A DNA stretch of 64,000 bases from DATFDN01 sp963818725 (lineage in GTDB: Bacteria; Pseudomonadota; Alphaproteobacteria; Acetobacterales; Acetobacteraceae). The stretch spans positions 186,001 to 250,000 of the forward strand of contig CAWFTU010000018.1 of NCBI GenBank assembly GCA_963818725.1, read 5' to 3'. The notes under the pieces are model-generated. The model ran no database searches. It was not told where the DNA came from and was given only the letters and a program-made list of their open reading frames with translations. The number at the start of each line of letters is the position of its first letter. The first letter of the stretch is position 1. The position numbers and the translations under genes were made by a program. Positions 10,510-20,170 of this stretch are shown in pieces.

Positions 10510-11863
10510 ATGGAGCACCCAGCGGGTGAATCGGATGATGGCGCTCTGCGGGTCGATTTCGACCGCCGCTTGAAGTTGGAATTCCATGGCAGCCGCATCA
10601 CCTCCGACGCTGGCCTGCTGGCTTTCCGCGAAGTGGACGACGCGCTCGGGCTGACCGATCTGGCGGGTGCGGCGTTGTCGGAGTGCCGCCGCGGCAGGAA
10701 CACCCGTCACCTGTTGACCGGGTTGTTTCGCCAGTCGGTATTCGGTCGGTTAGCTGGCTACGAGGATGTCAACGACGCCGATCGCCTGACGCATGATCCG
10801 GCGATGCGCGCCGTGGTCGATCGCGGCGCGCTGGACCGTCGTGCCGCCTCAACCAGCCAGATGGGCCGCTTCGAGACCGAATGGCTGACTGGCGAAGCCA
10901 ACCTCGCGGCATTGACCGATCTGTCCGGTGCATGGATCGATCGTGTGCACGCGTGCAAGCCGCAGACGACGATCGTGCTCGACATGGACAGCAGCGTCAG
11001 CGAAACCCATGGGGCGCAGGAGGGCAGCGCCTACAACGGCCACTTTGGCTGCACGTGCTACCACCCGCTGTTCGTGTTCAACCAGTTCGGCGATTTGGAA
11101 CGCTGCGCGCTGCGGCCGGGCAACGTGCACAGCGCCGATGGCTGGCGCGAGGTGCTGGAGCCGGTGGTGGCCCGTTACCGAAAGAAGATGAAGCGCCGCT
11201 ACTTCCGCGGTGATGCCGCGTTCGCCAACCCCGAGATCTACGAGCTTCTCGAGGCCGAGGGCTACAAATACACCATCCGGCTGCCCGCCAATTCGGTGTT
11301 GCAGGAGCGCATCGGCTGGCTGCTGAAGCGGCCGGTGGGCCGCCCACCGCACGAGGTGCGCCGCTTCCACGCCAGCTTCCGCTACCAAGCCGGATCATGG
11401 ACCAAGCCGCGCCGCGTGGTGGCGAAGGTCGAGTGGCATCCCGGCGAGCTTTACCCGCGCGTCGGCTTTGTCGTGACCAACATGACACGCCCGGCCGAGA
11501 GGGTGGTGATGTTCTACAACCAGCGCGGCACGGCGGAGCAGCACATCAAGGAGGGCAAGAACGCCGTCACCTGGACCAGGCTATCCTGCCACAGCTTCAA
11601 GGCGAATGCCGTGCGGCTGCAATTGCACGCACTGGCCTACCAACCTGGCCAACTTTCTGCGCACGCTGACGCTGCCCGAGGAGGTGAAGCAGTGGGCGCT
11701 GACGACGCTGCGCGACCGGCTGGTGAAGATCGGCGCCAAGGTCGTCCGCCACGGCCGGTCGATCGCGTTTCAGATGGCCGAGGTGATGGTGCCTCGAAGT
11801 CTGTTCCAGAAAATCCTGGCCGCCGTAGCCGCACTCCGTCCATCGCCACCGGTCCGCTGTTGA
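10510..11863 (+). pseudogene. IS1380 family transposase with frameshift
   Basis: The frame from 10510 encodes an IS1380 transposase: VDFDRRLKLEFHGSRITSDAGLL, TIVLDMDSSVSETHGAQEG (first aspartate) and RGDAAFANPEIYELLE (second aspartate), then FYNQRGTAEQHIKEGK (final glutamate region). Near 11640 the frame is lost: CTGGCCTACCAACCTGGCC has one extra C compared with the expected LAYNLANF. The C-terminal end (LANFLRTLTLPEEVKQWAL to ALRPSPPVRC) continues in another frame to 11863. All catalytic residues lie before the break. Confidence 0.87.
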
Positions 11864-12674
11864 GGAATCACCGTCTCGGCTGGCCGGCGCGTCCATTGGC
11901 GGAAGACGCGCGCCCAAATCCGGGGCCGTGGATCGGAAGCCCTGCCATTTTGGCCTATCGCCGCACCGCAGCAGAAAGGTCGCCGGGCCGTGACCGACGA
12001 AATCCTTGTGAAGAGACTGTGCGGGGACTACGGTCAGCTACGACCTGGCCAAATCGACGGCTATCCGGGGAATCCCGGGTGAAAGTCGTACCAGTCCGCC
12101 TAATCCCTGTCCTGTCCGACAAGCCGCGGACTCCTCTCGATTTGGTGTGTGGGCTCGATGAGTCGGTCTTTATGCGGCTGGTATCACTGCGCACTCGGGC
12201 GCCCTCCGGCACCGAACTGAGGTCTGATCCAACGGACTGAGGTATTGTCGCAGCTGAGAGGATGGTGCCGTCGCGGATGTGGTAGGAAAGTGGGGCGGCC
12301 TGATCTCCGGCTTGCTCAAGCAGCCATGTCCGGCATGTGCAGGCCAGCGGAGATCACCCCACGGACGACGGTACGCCTCTGGCAACTCCCCTTGCCCGAA
12401 TGTTACGATTCACTTGCTGGGGCCGGGCGTTTCCTTCGCGGGTGACTGACCGTCCCGTGGCTGTGGACGCAGAAAAGTCGAGACGACCGGGGCTGCCTTT
12501 TTCTCAGCCTTCGGTTTCTTGGCCTCACGACCTCTTCGGTTTCGACCCTTGGCCATGGCCATTCTCCTCGCATTCAGCTTCGTCGTCGGACTCGGCTCGA
12601 CACTTACGGCGCACGGCCATCGGGCTTGTCCATGTACGCTTGCGCTAGGCGGAAATCTTCGGGACCAGCCCTCC
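11864..12674 (+). other. Noncoding stretch after IS1380
   Basis: About 800 bases with no recognisable gene on either strand. The IS1380 terminal repeat should lie at its left side, but I could not place it. Confidence 0.4.
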
Positions 12675-12893
12675 TTAGAAAGAGCTTTGGAGCGGTCTCA
12701 GTTTCGGTCCCTGCAACCCAGCGATGGCGTCGTAAATCATTCCCCAGTTCCGATAGCAGTCACCATCGCCTGAGGCTTGACAATCGTTCATCTCCTTCAT
12801 GGCGCGACCGCCCGCGCGGTTGCCGTGCTGCGCGATGAGCAGCTCGGCGGTGAAATAAGGATTGTCGGGTCGGTGTTGCATCTTGCTGGGCAT
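12675..12893 (-). CDS. Small conserved-type hypothetical protein (72 aa)
   Basis: Reads MPSKMQHRPDNPYFTAELLI and then AQHGNRAGGRAMKEMNDCQASGD with YRNWGMIYDAIAGLQ. The pattern (helix, LIxQHG, second helix ending near W..I..AI..LQ) resembles small alphaproteobacterial proteins of unknown function with an A-x-xLI-x-QHG core. The start is uncertain; a longer frame begins at 12974. No function is known. Confidence 0.5.
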   Translation of the reverse strand: MPSKMQHRPDNPYFTAELLIAQHGNRAGGRAMKEMNDCQASGDGDCYRNWGMIYDAIAGLQGPKLRPLQSSF

Positions 12894-13112
12894 CGCACCG
12901 GGCCTTCCTCGTGGCGTAATCGATGCTGATGACTCCCGGCCGTGAGCCTTGCTTGTGGGAACTGTCACCATCAATCATTTGGCTGTTTGGTGGATGGCTT
13001 TGACGATCTCCGAGGCATTGCAGGGACAGGCTTCGTTACGGTCTGCCCAGGCTAAATCGCGCCCTGAAGTACTATATGTGGTCGCGAGTTATACTACTTT
13101 AAGGGAGGGCTC

Positions 13113-13520
13113 ATGAGAAAATCGGCGATTTTCAGCTTGGAGCACTCCGATCTGAATGGCTTCTTGTTTTCAGTCATCGGGCGCGAGCCAAGCGGCATGA
13201 CGCTCAGCGTCGTTTCGTTCCTCGCCAGGCTGGACGTCGATCCATGGCGAGAAGCAGGGCATCTGGCAACCCTGCCAAGGGACTCGGCTAAAGAGTGGCT
13301 CGCCCAGACAATCGCCAGCGCCCCAACAAGCATCTGGTCTCTTCCAGATGCCAATGTCATCACGGCTCGCCTGGTCACTCTGCTGCCGCGCCGCGTCACC
13401 AGACAGGCAGGGGTTGTGACTAGCCCCAATGCTGTTCACTCAAGTGAGTTGTGTCTATATCAGAACAAACACAAACGCTGCATGTTCAGCGGGTTGGCAT
13501 TCGCCGCTCGCCTTAACTGA
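13113..13520 (+). CDS. Hypothetical protein with C-terminus replaced by a MITE
   Basis: A good ribosome-binding site (AAGGGAGGG, 13099-13107) precedes MRKSAIFSLEHSDLNGFLFS. The product looks like a conserved alphaproteobacterial protein of unknown function with a DPWREAxxLATLP motif followed by LPDANVITARLVTLLPRR. The native protein probably ends near LLPRR (about residue 93); from 13424 the frame reads into a 130-base MITE, which supplies some 30 foreign residues before the stop. An AT-rich promoter-like stretch with TATACT lies upstream. Confidence 0.6.
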   Translation: MRKSAIFSLEHSDLNGFLFSVIGREPSGMTLSVVSFLARLDVDPWREAGHLATLPRDSAKEWLAQTIASAPTSIWSLPDANVITARLVTLLPRRVTRQAGVVTSPNAVHSSELCLYQNKHKRCMFSGLAFAARLN

Positions 13521-13553
13521 ACAGGATTTCGCCTTAAGTGAACAGCATTGTGA
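13424..13553 (+). mobile_element. 130-bp MITE, copy 1, flanked by CTAG
   Basis: Bounded by CTAG (13420-13423 and 13554-13557). The left end CCCCAATGCTGTTCACTCAA and the reverse complement of the right end TCACAATGCTGTTCACTTAA form a terminal inverted repeat. It has no coding capacity. Exactly the same length as copy 2 at 14419-14548 and clearly homologous inside, with a subterminal CTTAACTGAACAGG motif. The terminal repeat TTCACTTAAG resembles ends of IS4-type elements (inference). Confidence 0.85.
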
Positions 13554-13556
13554 CTA

Positions 13557-14415
13557 GGGTCCGTTAGCTCTTGGGGACTTTGATCCAGTCCATTGTTGCT
13601 GCCATGCAGAGCACGCCCATGAAGGAGCGAGCGGTCTTTTCGTAGCGGGTGGCGACAGCGCGCCACTCCTTCAGCCGTCCCCACAGACGCTCGACGAGGT
13701 TGCGGTTCTGGTAGATCCATGGCGGGCAAGCGATCGGCTCCTCGTTGCGCTTGGACGGGATCGCGGGGCGCGCGCCGCTGTCCCAGACCAGGGCGCGGAA
13801 CGCGTGGGAGGCGAGACCGCGATCGCCGACCACCCAACCTGGGACGTCGGACAGGCAGCCGAGCAGACCGGGAGCCAGTGGCAGTTCGTGCGCCTGGCCC
13901 GGGGCGAGGGCGAAGGCAATCGCCCGTCCAGTCCCATCGGCGATCACGCACGCCTTGGTGCCATAGCCGCCGCGAGACCGCCCCAGCGCCTCCCGGCTCT
14001 CGCCCTGGGCCGCATCCTCTTTTTGGCTGCACCCGCCGCCTTCTGATGCGCCCGGATGCTCGTGCCGTCCAGGAACACCATGCCGAAGCTGATCCCGGAC
14101 CGCTGCACCCGCTCCAGCAGCCTCTCCCAGACGCCCGTCCTTGCCCATCGGATGAAGGTCTGCGCCGCACCCCACCACGGTCCCAGCTCGGCGGGAATGC
14201 TGCGCCACTTGGCGCCGTTCTGGTGCCGCCAGAGGATGGCCTCGATCGTCCGCCGCAGATCGCGGTGCGGCGTCTTCCCGCGCGGGCGAACCGCCTCGAT
14301 CAGCGGCCGCAGCACGTTCCATTGCGCGTCGCTCAGCACCTGCATTGTTCACTTCCGTTCCAAAATGACAGGACGGTGGCCGGAAGAATGAAGGTATTCA
14401 AGGGATGACAGACCC
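13557..14415 (-). mobile_element. IS5 family, IS427-type element with two-frame transposase
   Basis: Ends GGGTCCGT (left) and the reverse complement GGGTCTGT (right), with TA on both outer sides (13555-13556 and 14416-14417), as expected for the IS427 group. The transposase is on the minus strand in two overlapping frames: the front frame from 14345 (MQVLSDAQWNVLRPLIEAVRPRG) and the rear frame down to 13564 (GTKACVIADGTGRAIAF, VVGDRGLASHAFRALV, RNLVERLWGRLKEWRAVATRYEKT). This organisation usually relies on programmed frameshifting. Its target is the CTAG that lies between the two MITE copies. Confidence 0.85.
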
Positions 14416-14418
14416 TAG

Positions 14419-14548
14419 CCCCAATACGGTTCACTTTAGTTGTTTGTGCCGCAGGGAGAACCAAGGCGAATGCTGCATTTTCAATTGGTTGGTATTCGGC
14501 CGATAGCTTAAGTGAACAGGATTTTGCCTTAAGTGAACCGTATTGGGT
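14419..14548 (+). mobile_element. 130-bp MITE, copy 2, flanked by CTAG
   Basis: Bounded by CTAG (14415-14418 and 14549-14552). Left end CCCCAATACGGTTCACTTTA; reverse complement of right end ACCCAATACGGTTCACTTAA. Its two ends agree with each other at positions where both differ from copy 1 (ATACGG here, ATGCTG there), so each copy keeps its own matched pair. No coding capacity. Confidence 0.85.
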
Positions 14549-14796
14549 CTAGCCCGCATTTCTCATACGGGCGAGCGCTTGTCGTTTGAATGGCGCTCCG
14601 CCGGCGTGCATTCGTGAAGTGAGGCGGGGCGGGCGCTATGGGCGCGAGGCTCGGCGAGACCGCGCCGGCGCCGCCCGGCGGGCAGCGTGGGTGCGGGGTG
14701 TGATGTCGGCTGTGCGCTGGCTGGTTCGTGTCAGGCAGTGGCGTTTCTGAGCATGGCGTGGGCCAAGGCGAACTCGTGCTGATAGGGACAGGCCGA

Positions 14797-14903
14797 GGGC
14801 GTGGTTCAGAAAGTGCCATTCCCAGGTAACACCGGAAATCGATAGAGCTTTGATGGTAAAGGGATTTCTCATTTTGGGTGTTACCCTGATTTGAACCACG
14901 CCC
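14797..14903 (+). mobile_element. 107-bp MITE related to the IS6-type element at 20.7 kb
   Basis: Perfect 12-base terminal inverted repeats, GGGCGTGGTTCA (14797-14808) and TGAACCACGCCC (14892-14903). Both ends continue with GGTAACAC about 20 bases inside, and the transposase-proximal end of the IS6-type element near 21462 reads GGCGTGGTTTAGAATCTGC with GGTGACAC inside. It therefore looks like an internally deleted derivative. It supplies the stop codon and last residues of the neighbouring recombinase. Confidence 0.7.
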
Positions 14904-16449
14904 AAAAGCAGGTGGCCTCACCTGCTGGGCTGGTGGGTATCACGTAGCGGATCTCGACCTCGCTGTCGGTGACGACGACGCGGGCCACCAGCCACTCGAC
15001 CAGCTGCCGCTTCTGCTCCCAGCTGGCCTGTCCGAGGCCCTGGCCCACCCGGCTGCGGAACTCCTCCATGCTCAGCCCAAGGCGCGCGATCTCGGCCTGG
15101 CGATCCACCTGGGCTTCGAGCTGCCGGCTTTGCGTCGCGAGGGCCTGCTCGCGCTGCTCCAACTCGCGTCGCCGACGCCGGTATTCCTCCAGGCCCACCA
15201 CGCCCGCCAGGTAAGCCTCGGTGAGCCGCTCGACCTGCCGCTGCACGCCGGCTTGCCCATGCCGGAAGACCTCCCGGCGCGCCTGCAGCTCCTGCGGCAG
15301 CCAGTGCCCGCCGTGTGCCCGCTCCAGCGCGAGGCGGATCGCCTCCGGGTGGGTCAGCACTTGGCAGAGGTCATCCCAGACCAGCGCGTCCAGCTGTCCC
15401 GCCAGGATGTGGCGTGAGGGGCAGGGTGTGTCGCGGCACGAGTGCACGGCCGCCAGCTTGCCCCGGCAGCAGTAGTAGCTGTAGCCCGCCGGCAAACGGC
15501 GGCCGCCGCACGACAGGCCGCACACGCCGCAGCTGACCAGGGCGCGGAGCAGGTAGGCGTGCGCCGTGTTGTTGCGACGCGCGAACTGCTGGCTCCGGGC
15601 GAGCTTGTCCTGCACGCGATCGAACTGCTCCTGCGTGACCACGGCCGGGACCGGTGCGACCGCGATCCAGTCCTCGCGGGGTCGTAGGCGGCGCGTTGTC
15701 ACCCCCGTGCCGCGCTGCTCCTGAATGCGCCCGCCATAGACCTGTCCGGTGTAGACGGGATTGGTCAGGATGCGGCGCACGGTGGACATGGTCCAGCGTC
15801 CCTTGCCGCATGGGGGCGCGACCGCGTCGCGCTGCAGCTTGCTCGCGAGGCTGAACAGGCTGCAGCGCTCTTCGGCGTAAAGGGCGAACAGCGTGGTGAC
15901 GACGGCCGCCTCGGCTGCGTCCTGGCGCACGCCGGCCGGATCACTCGGCCGCTCGGGGTCGACACGAAAGCCATAGGGCGGCCTCGTCCAGGGCAGTAGA
16001 AGGCCGGCCTGAAGCTTACGCAGTCGCCCCCGGCGCATGCGCTCGGAGATCAGGCTGCGCTCGTATTCCGCCACCGCGCCGCGGATTTGCAGCAGGAGTT
16101 GGTCGTGGGGGTCCTGGCTCATCGGCCGGTCGAGGAAGTCGACCGAGCAGCCCGTCGCCGTGATCTCCTCCAGCAGCAGCACTTGATGCACGTAGTGTCG
16201 CGCAAGCCGGTCCGGCGCCGTGATCAGCACTCGATCAAGCGCGCGCAGCGCGGCACGGTCGCGCAACCGCTCCAAGCCGGGCCGTTTGAGGCTGGCCCCG
16301 CTGTAGCCGTCATCGCGGAAGATGTCCCCCTCCGCCACCGTCCAGCCCTGTGCGAGAGCATGTGCCCGCAGACGGTCCAGTTGCTGGGCGACGCCGTCGG
16401 CCTGCGCTTGGCGCTGCGTCGACACACGCGCATAGAGAGCGACCCTCAT
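14881..16449 (-). CDS. Large serine recombinase
   Basis: 522 residues. The resolvase catalytic domain spans about residues 1-145 with the nucleophile Ser10 in YARVSTQRQ, and DRVLITAPDRLARHYVHQ and ISERMRRGRLRKL follow. The recombinase domain includes VRRILTNPVYTGQVYGG. A zinc ribbon has CGVCG and later YYCCRG and DTPCPSRH. A coiled-coil (about residues 385-465) precedes the end. These enzymes integrate or excise mobile DNA by strand exchange at short att sites. The last residues (CFWAWFKSG) come from a MITE inserted at the 3' end, so the native C-terminus is lost, but the functional domains are complete. Confidence 0.92.
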   Translation of the reverse strand: MRVALYARVSTQRQAQADGVAQQLDRLRAHALAQGWTVAEGDIFRDDGYSGASLKRPGLERLRDRAALRALDRVLITAPDRLARHYVHQVLLLEEITATGCSVDFLDRPMSQDPHDQLLLQIRGAVAEYERSLISERMRRGRLRKLQAGLLLPWTRPPYGFRVDPERPSDPAGVRQDAAEAAVVTTLFALYAEERCSLFSLASKLQRDAVAPPCGKGRWTMSTVRRILTNPVYTGQVYGGRIQEQRGTGVTTRRLRPREDWIAVAPVPAVVTQEQFDRVQDKLARSQQFARRNNTAHAYLLRALVSCGVCGLSCGGRRLPAGYSYYCCRGKLAAVHSCRDTPCPSRHILAGQLDALVWDDLCQVLTHPEAIRLALERAHGGHWLPQELQARREVFRHGQAGVQRQVERLTEAYLAGVVGLEEYRRRRRELEQREQALATQSRQLEAQVDRQAEIARLGLSMEEFRSRVGQGLGQASWEQKRQLVEWLVARVVVTDSEVEIRYVIPTSPAGEATCFWAWFKSG

Positions 16450-16606
16450 GGCTGACCTCCTGTGCGGAGAACTCGGCGTCGGCCGGGACCATGAGGCAGG
16501 CGTCTACCGCCTGCGTCCACGCCAGGAGCTGCTGATAGGCTCGGTCCCAGTGTCGCTGCCCGGCCGGATGGGGCTGCAATGTCCGGCGCACCCGCCAGTC
16601 CCGCAT
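16310..16606 (-). CDS. Small ORF overlapping the recombinase start
   Basis: 98 codons beginning MRDWRVRRTLQPHPAGQRHWDRAYQQLLAW, with the last 140 bases overlapping the recombinase gene in another frame. The first 60 residues look like real protein (aromatic and charged pattern), the overlapping part like a shadow. Such small leader frames before large serine recombinases are known, but I cannot assign a role. Confidence 0.45.
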   Translation of the reverse strand: MRDWRVRRTLQPHPAGQRHWDRAYQQLLAWTQAVDACLMVPADAEFSAQEVSHEGRSLCACVDAAPSAGRRRRPATGPSAGTCSRTGLDGGGGGHLPR

Positions 16607-16762
16607 CGTTGTCTCCCGCCGCGGGCAGATCCCGCGGTGAGGGACAGACTGCGGGATCAGCCTGGCGCGCACGCAACGGCAGGCGCCACCAGCTCAGCCG
16701 CAGCCGCCCAAAGCGGCTCAGGCAAAATTTGTCATTTGCGATCAGACCATCTCGGCCAGCGC

Positions 16763-17590
16763 TCAGCGCGTGTAGCCGGATGCTTTCTGCCAGGCCATGC
16801 GGCCGTGCGCGGCGATACACTGGAGGTGGCGGTCGCGCTGCGTGGGCGCGCTCTCGGCCGTGTCGCTGAGCACCGCGCTCGTGCGCGGCGGCACGATGAT
16901 CGCCGCGTCTGGATGGCGTTCGGCCACAGCCGCGGACACGTTGTCCTGGTCGTACCCGCCGTCGGCGGTGAAGGAGGCTACGGCTCCGTCGACCTGGTCG
17001 AGCAAGGCGCCGACCTCGGCGCCGTCGTCCACCTCCTTGGCGGTGAGCGAGGCAGCGACGATCCGCCCGGTGTCGGCATCAAGGCCGAGGTGCAACTTTC
17101 TCCACGACCGGCGCGTGCGGGTGCCGTGCTTCTCGACCAGCCACTCGCCGGGCCCGCACAGCTTCAGCCCCGTGCTGTCCACCAGCAGGTGCAGAGGCCC
17201 GGCCTCACCGCCGGCATCGATGCTGGGCCGCGGCGGCCGGGGCACCGCCAGCGTCGCCGCCCGGCGGCTCAGGGTGGTGTGGTCCGGCACGCGCAGCGCC
17301 AGCCCGAGCAGGCCGATGACGGAGCCGATCAGACCCTCGGTCTGGCGGTAGGCGAGGCGGAACACCGCGCGCAAGGTGAGCGCCGTCAGGATCGCCAGGG
17401 GCGAGTACCAGGGCTGCCTGCCGCGGGTCGTACGCGGCTCAGCCGCCCACGCCTCGATCGCCTCGGCGCTGAACCACACCGTCAGGCTGCCGCGCTGGCG
17501 CAACCCGGCCTCGTAGGCCGGCCAGTTCGTGACCTTGTGGGTTTGTCTCGGGATGTGGTGGCGTCGGTCTTGGTTCAGCTTGAAGGGCAC
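16763..17590 (-). pseudogene. IS5 family transposase, copy 1, C-terminally truncated
   Basis: The frame encodes an IS5 transposase (VDSTGLKLCG first aspartate, SFTADGGYDQ second aspartate) closely related to the copies at 51 and 63 kb. It stops after GRMAWQKASGYTR, where the other copies continue with ARAEAA and end in LNRML.FGRPISVRIA, so the final glutamate-containing region is missing. Unlike the other two copies it has no frameshift in the middle. Its 5' side abuts IS982. Confidence 0.82.
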
Positions 17591-17617
17591 GCTGGGCTTT
17601 CCGGGATGAGAGTAGGG

Positions 17618-18610
17618 AACCCCAACTACGGATAAGCCTCGATGTGTTGGCGTGTCCGCGAGATGGAGGGTTTGCCGGGTCTGAAGGCGTAGGCGACGAG
17701 GCAGGAGAGGACATGGACCATGGCGTTGATGACGGACCTGTGGCGTGAATGCTCAAGCCCCATTTCGGATTTCAGGGTATCGAGCACGGTCTCGATGACG
17801 AAGCGTTTGCGCAGCATGACCTTGTCGGCGAGGGGCATGAGGTGGTTCTTCATGTTCCGCCGGATGCCGGTGATGAGGTGCAGGCCACGTTGCCAGAGTT
17901 TCTTGAACAGTTCGTGGCTGATATAGCCCTTGTCGGCGTAGAGCTTGCCGGCCAGGTGGCGGGTCATCGCGTCCAGCACGGTGCTGTCGGCGGTGTTGCC
18001 GGGGGTGATCTTCAGCGCCACGATCTGGCCTTTGTGGTTGATCACGAAGTGCAGCTTGAGCCCGTAGAACCACCCCATGCTGGTCTTGCCGCGCGCCGCC
18101 AGGCCGTCGAAGACCTTGTGGCGGTGGATGCGGCGATTGTGGCAGACGGCCAGCTTGGTCGAGTCGGCGAAGTAGACGCCTGTCTCCTCACCGCTCACGC
18201 TGTGCAACAGGACCATCAGGGGTGCGAACAGCCGCGGCATCAGGCTGACAAAGCGATCATAATGCGGCAGATCGCCAAAGCAGGCACGATGCTGATGGCC
18301 GATCCCGTAGTGGTAGAACGCCTTGAAGTGCTTGAACGCCGAGAGATGAAACAGCACCATGATGAACAGCATCTCGGAGCGCGACAGCTTGCCAGGGCGC
18401 TGCCGTGTCTGCTCCGACGGGATCAGCCGATGCGCTTCCCACGCCTCGAACAGCTTGCAGAAATCGTCGGGCAACAGTACAGCGCCGTGATATCAATGGC
18501 CATTGAGGGGGTCCTCTGGAACCGGGTTTGACGCTCCGTCTTCGCAAACCGATGCTGTCAAAGCCTTGATTCTTTGGGAATCCCCTCAACCCTTATCCGT
18601 AGTTCGGGTT
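17618..18610 (-). mobile_element. IS982 family element
   Basis: 993 bases with terminal inverted repeats AACCCCAACTACGGATAAG (left, 17618) and, on the other strand, AACCCGAACTACGGATAAGG (right, ending 18610). AGGG lies directly outside both ends, consistent with a short target duplication. One transposase gene fills the element. A solitary end identical to its right terminus occurs at 62638-62657. Confidence 0.85.
17626..18474 (-). CDS. IS982 family transposase
   Basis: 282 residues, full length for the family. Visible are VYFADSTKLAVCHNRR (first aspartate), LKLHFVINHKGQIVALKITPGN, LYADKGYIS (second aspartate) and the end RRSVINAMVHVLSCLVAYAFRP-like segment after FVIETVLDTLKSEMGLEHSRH. The frame is intact from the start to the inner border of the left terminal repeat, so the element may be active. 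Confidence 0.92.
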   Translation of the reverse strand: MPDDFCKLFEAWEAHRLIPSEQTRQRPGKLSRSEMLFIMVLFHLSAFKHFKAFYHYGIGHQHRACFGDLPHYDRFVSLMPRLFAPLMVLLHSVSGEETGVYFADSTKLAVCHNRRIHRHKVFDGLAARGKTSMGWFYGLKLHFVINHKGQIVALKITPGNTADSTVLDAMTRHLAGKLYADKGYISHELFKKLWQRGLHLITGIRRNMKNHLMPLADKVMLRKRFVIETVLDTLKSEMGLEHSRHRSVINAMVHVLSCLVAYAFRPGKPSISRTRQHIEAYP

Positions 18611-18749
18611 AGGGAACATTCCCCTACGCCGCCCGGCGCTCCAACACCAACGGCCGTTTTGTGCACCACGCTGGCTGGCGCGAGACCTGACGGAACCCCA
18701 CAGCCCTCGACGGGGTCGATCGTAGCGATGATTTCTGGAGATCGCCGGC

Positions 18750-20124
18750 TTACAGCGCGCTCCCGCCGGTTCGCATCCTCTGTCGCAACTGTCCGACCGG
18801 AAGGTCACGTAGTCGGACCCTCTCGGCAATCGACAGCGCCGCGGCGGCGCCGGCTGCGTGGCCATATTCGAAACACTGCGCCGTCACTCGCGCCGACGCC
18901 AGTGCTTCGTGCTCAGCCGACAAGCAGCGACCGGCTACGATCAGGTTCTCACCGTGCTGCGGAACCAAGGCGTGATAGGGTACCTCATACCAGTCATCGA
19001 GGAGCCAGTGCAGTTTGGGCTTCTCACCGGTGTGCAGCTCGATCGGCCAGGGCACGCGGCAAATGCCGTCGTCGCGCTTACGGCAAGCGACGACGTCGTC
19101 GTTGTGCAGTTTTTCGGCACCAACCACGGACCGGGTCTGGCGGATTCCGACTTCTATCCCGGTGTCGATCACGTAGCTGTCCTCGCAGCCAGGCACGGTG
19201 TCGCGGAAGAAGCGTGCGTACTCGCGCACCTGCCGACGTCCGTCAATCTCGCCGATGGTGAAGTCCTCCGGGTCCAGCACGTTCAGCATCCGTCCGTCAG
19301 CGGCGGTCAGGCGCGTGGCATTGACAAGCAGTTCGCCCGGGCGCGTGGTGGGAAAGACCCAGATCTTGTTGCGCGGCAGAATGCGTCCTTGCGCCTGGGC
19401 GGCGGTGATCGCCTCCGTCACCTTGGGCGGGCAGATCGTGTCGTCGCCCCAATAAGTCACGTATCTGGGCAGGTCGACGCCACCGAGGCGAAAGAACATG
19501 GTTGGATTCTGCACCACGCCTCGGTCGCCAAAGGTCCAGGGCAGTCCGGCGCGGGCGACCACGGCGGCATCGCCCGAGGCGTCAACCGTGCGCGCCGCCC
19601 ACACCACGCTGCGCCCGGCGTTGGAGTTCGAGCACGGCGCCGAGATGTAGACCATTGTCGACGATGGGTGCGGCGAGCGCGGTGTGGAAAAGAACGCGCA
19701 CGCCCGCTTCGCGGAGGAAGTCGTCGGCGGTTTCGCGCCACATCAGCGGATCGTGAGTAACCGTAAAGGTCTTGCCATAGATCTGCGGACGAGTCAGGCC
19801 GCCACGTGCGGCGAGACGGGCACGGAAGCGCTCGGTAAAGCCGAACACCACCTGCTCGGGTTGGTTGCGTATCTCGCTCGCTAGGTAAAGGCCGCAGATA
19901 GTGCCCGACATGCCAGCGACGGCGGCACCGCCACAGAAACCATAGCGTTCCACCAGGAGCGTGGCGCAGCCAGCCTCGGCGGCCACTGTGGCGGCGGCCA
20001 CACCGGCAGCGCCGCCCCCGACGACCAGCACGTCGACACGCGCGAGTTCCGGCAGCCCTGCGACCATCGCCGGGGTTACGGCAGCATCTATCTGCCAGTG
20101 CGGAATCATTCCATTAGTAGACAT
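18750..20124 (-). pseudogene. FAD-dependent oxidoreductase (FAD_oxidored type), frameshifted
   Basis: Start at 20124 (MSTNGMIPHWQIDAA, AGGAA upstream). An N-terminal FAD site is clear: VDVLVVGGGAAGVAAATVAAEAG, followed by YGFCGGAAVAG. Near 19640 the frame changes: AVLEL is followed by NAGRSVVWAARTVDASGDA in another frame, i.e. a single indel in an otherwise continuous protein of about 455 residues. The C-terminal half keeps VPYHALVPQHGENLIVAGRCLS and the family end. Such proteins often act in catabolic clusters; the neighbour (20171-20640) is a GntR-type regulator with the same orientation. The indel makes it inactive unless it is a sequencing error. Confidence 0.82.
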
Positions 20125-20170
20125 GTCAGCCGTTCCTGTCTGGGCCCGCACCCGTGGTGCGGCGTTTCGG

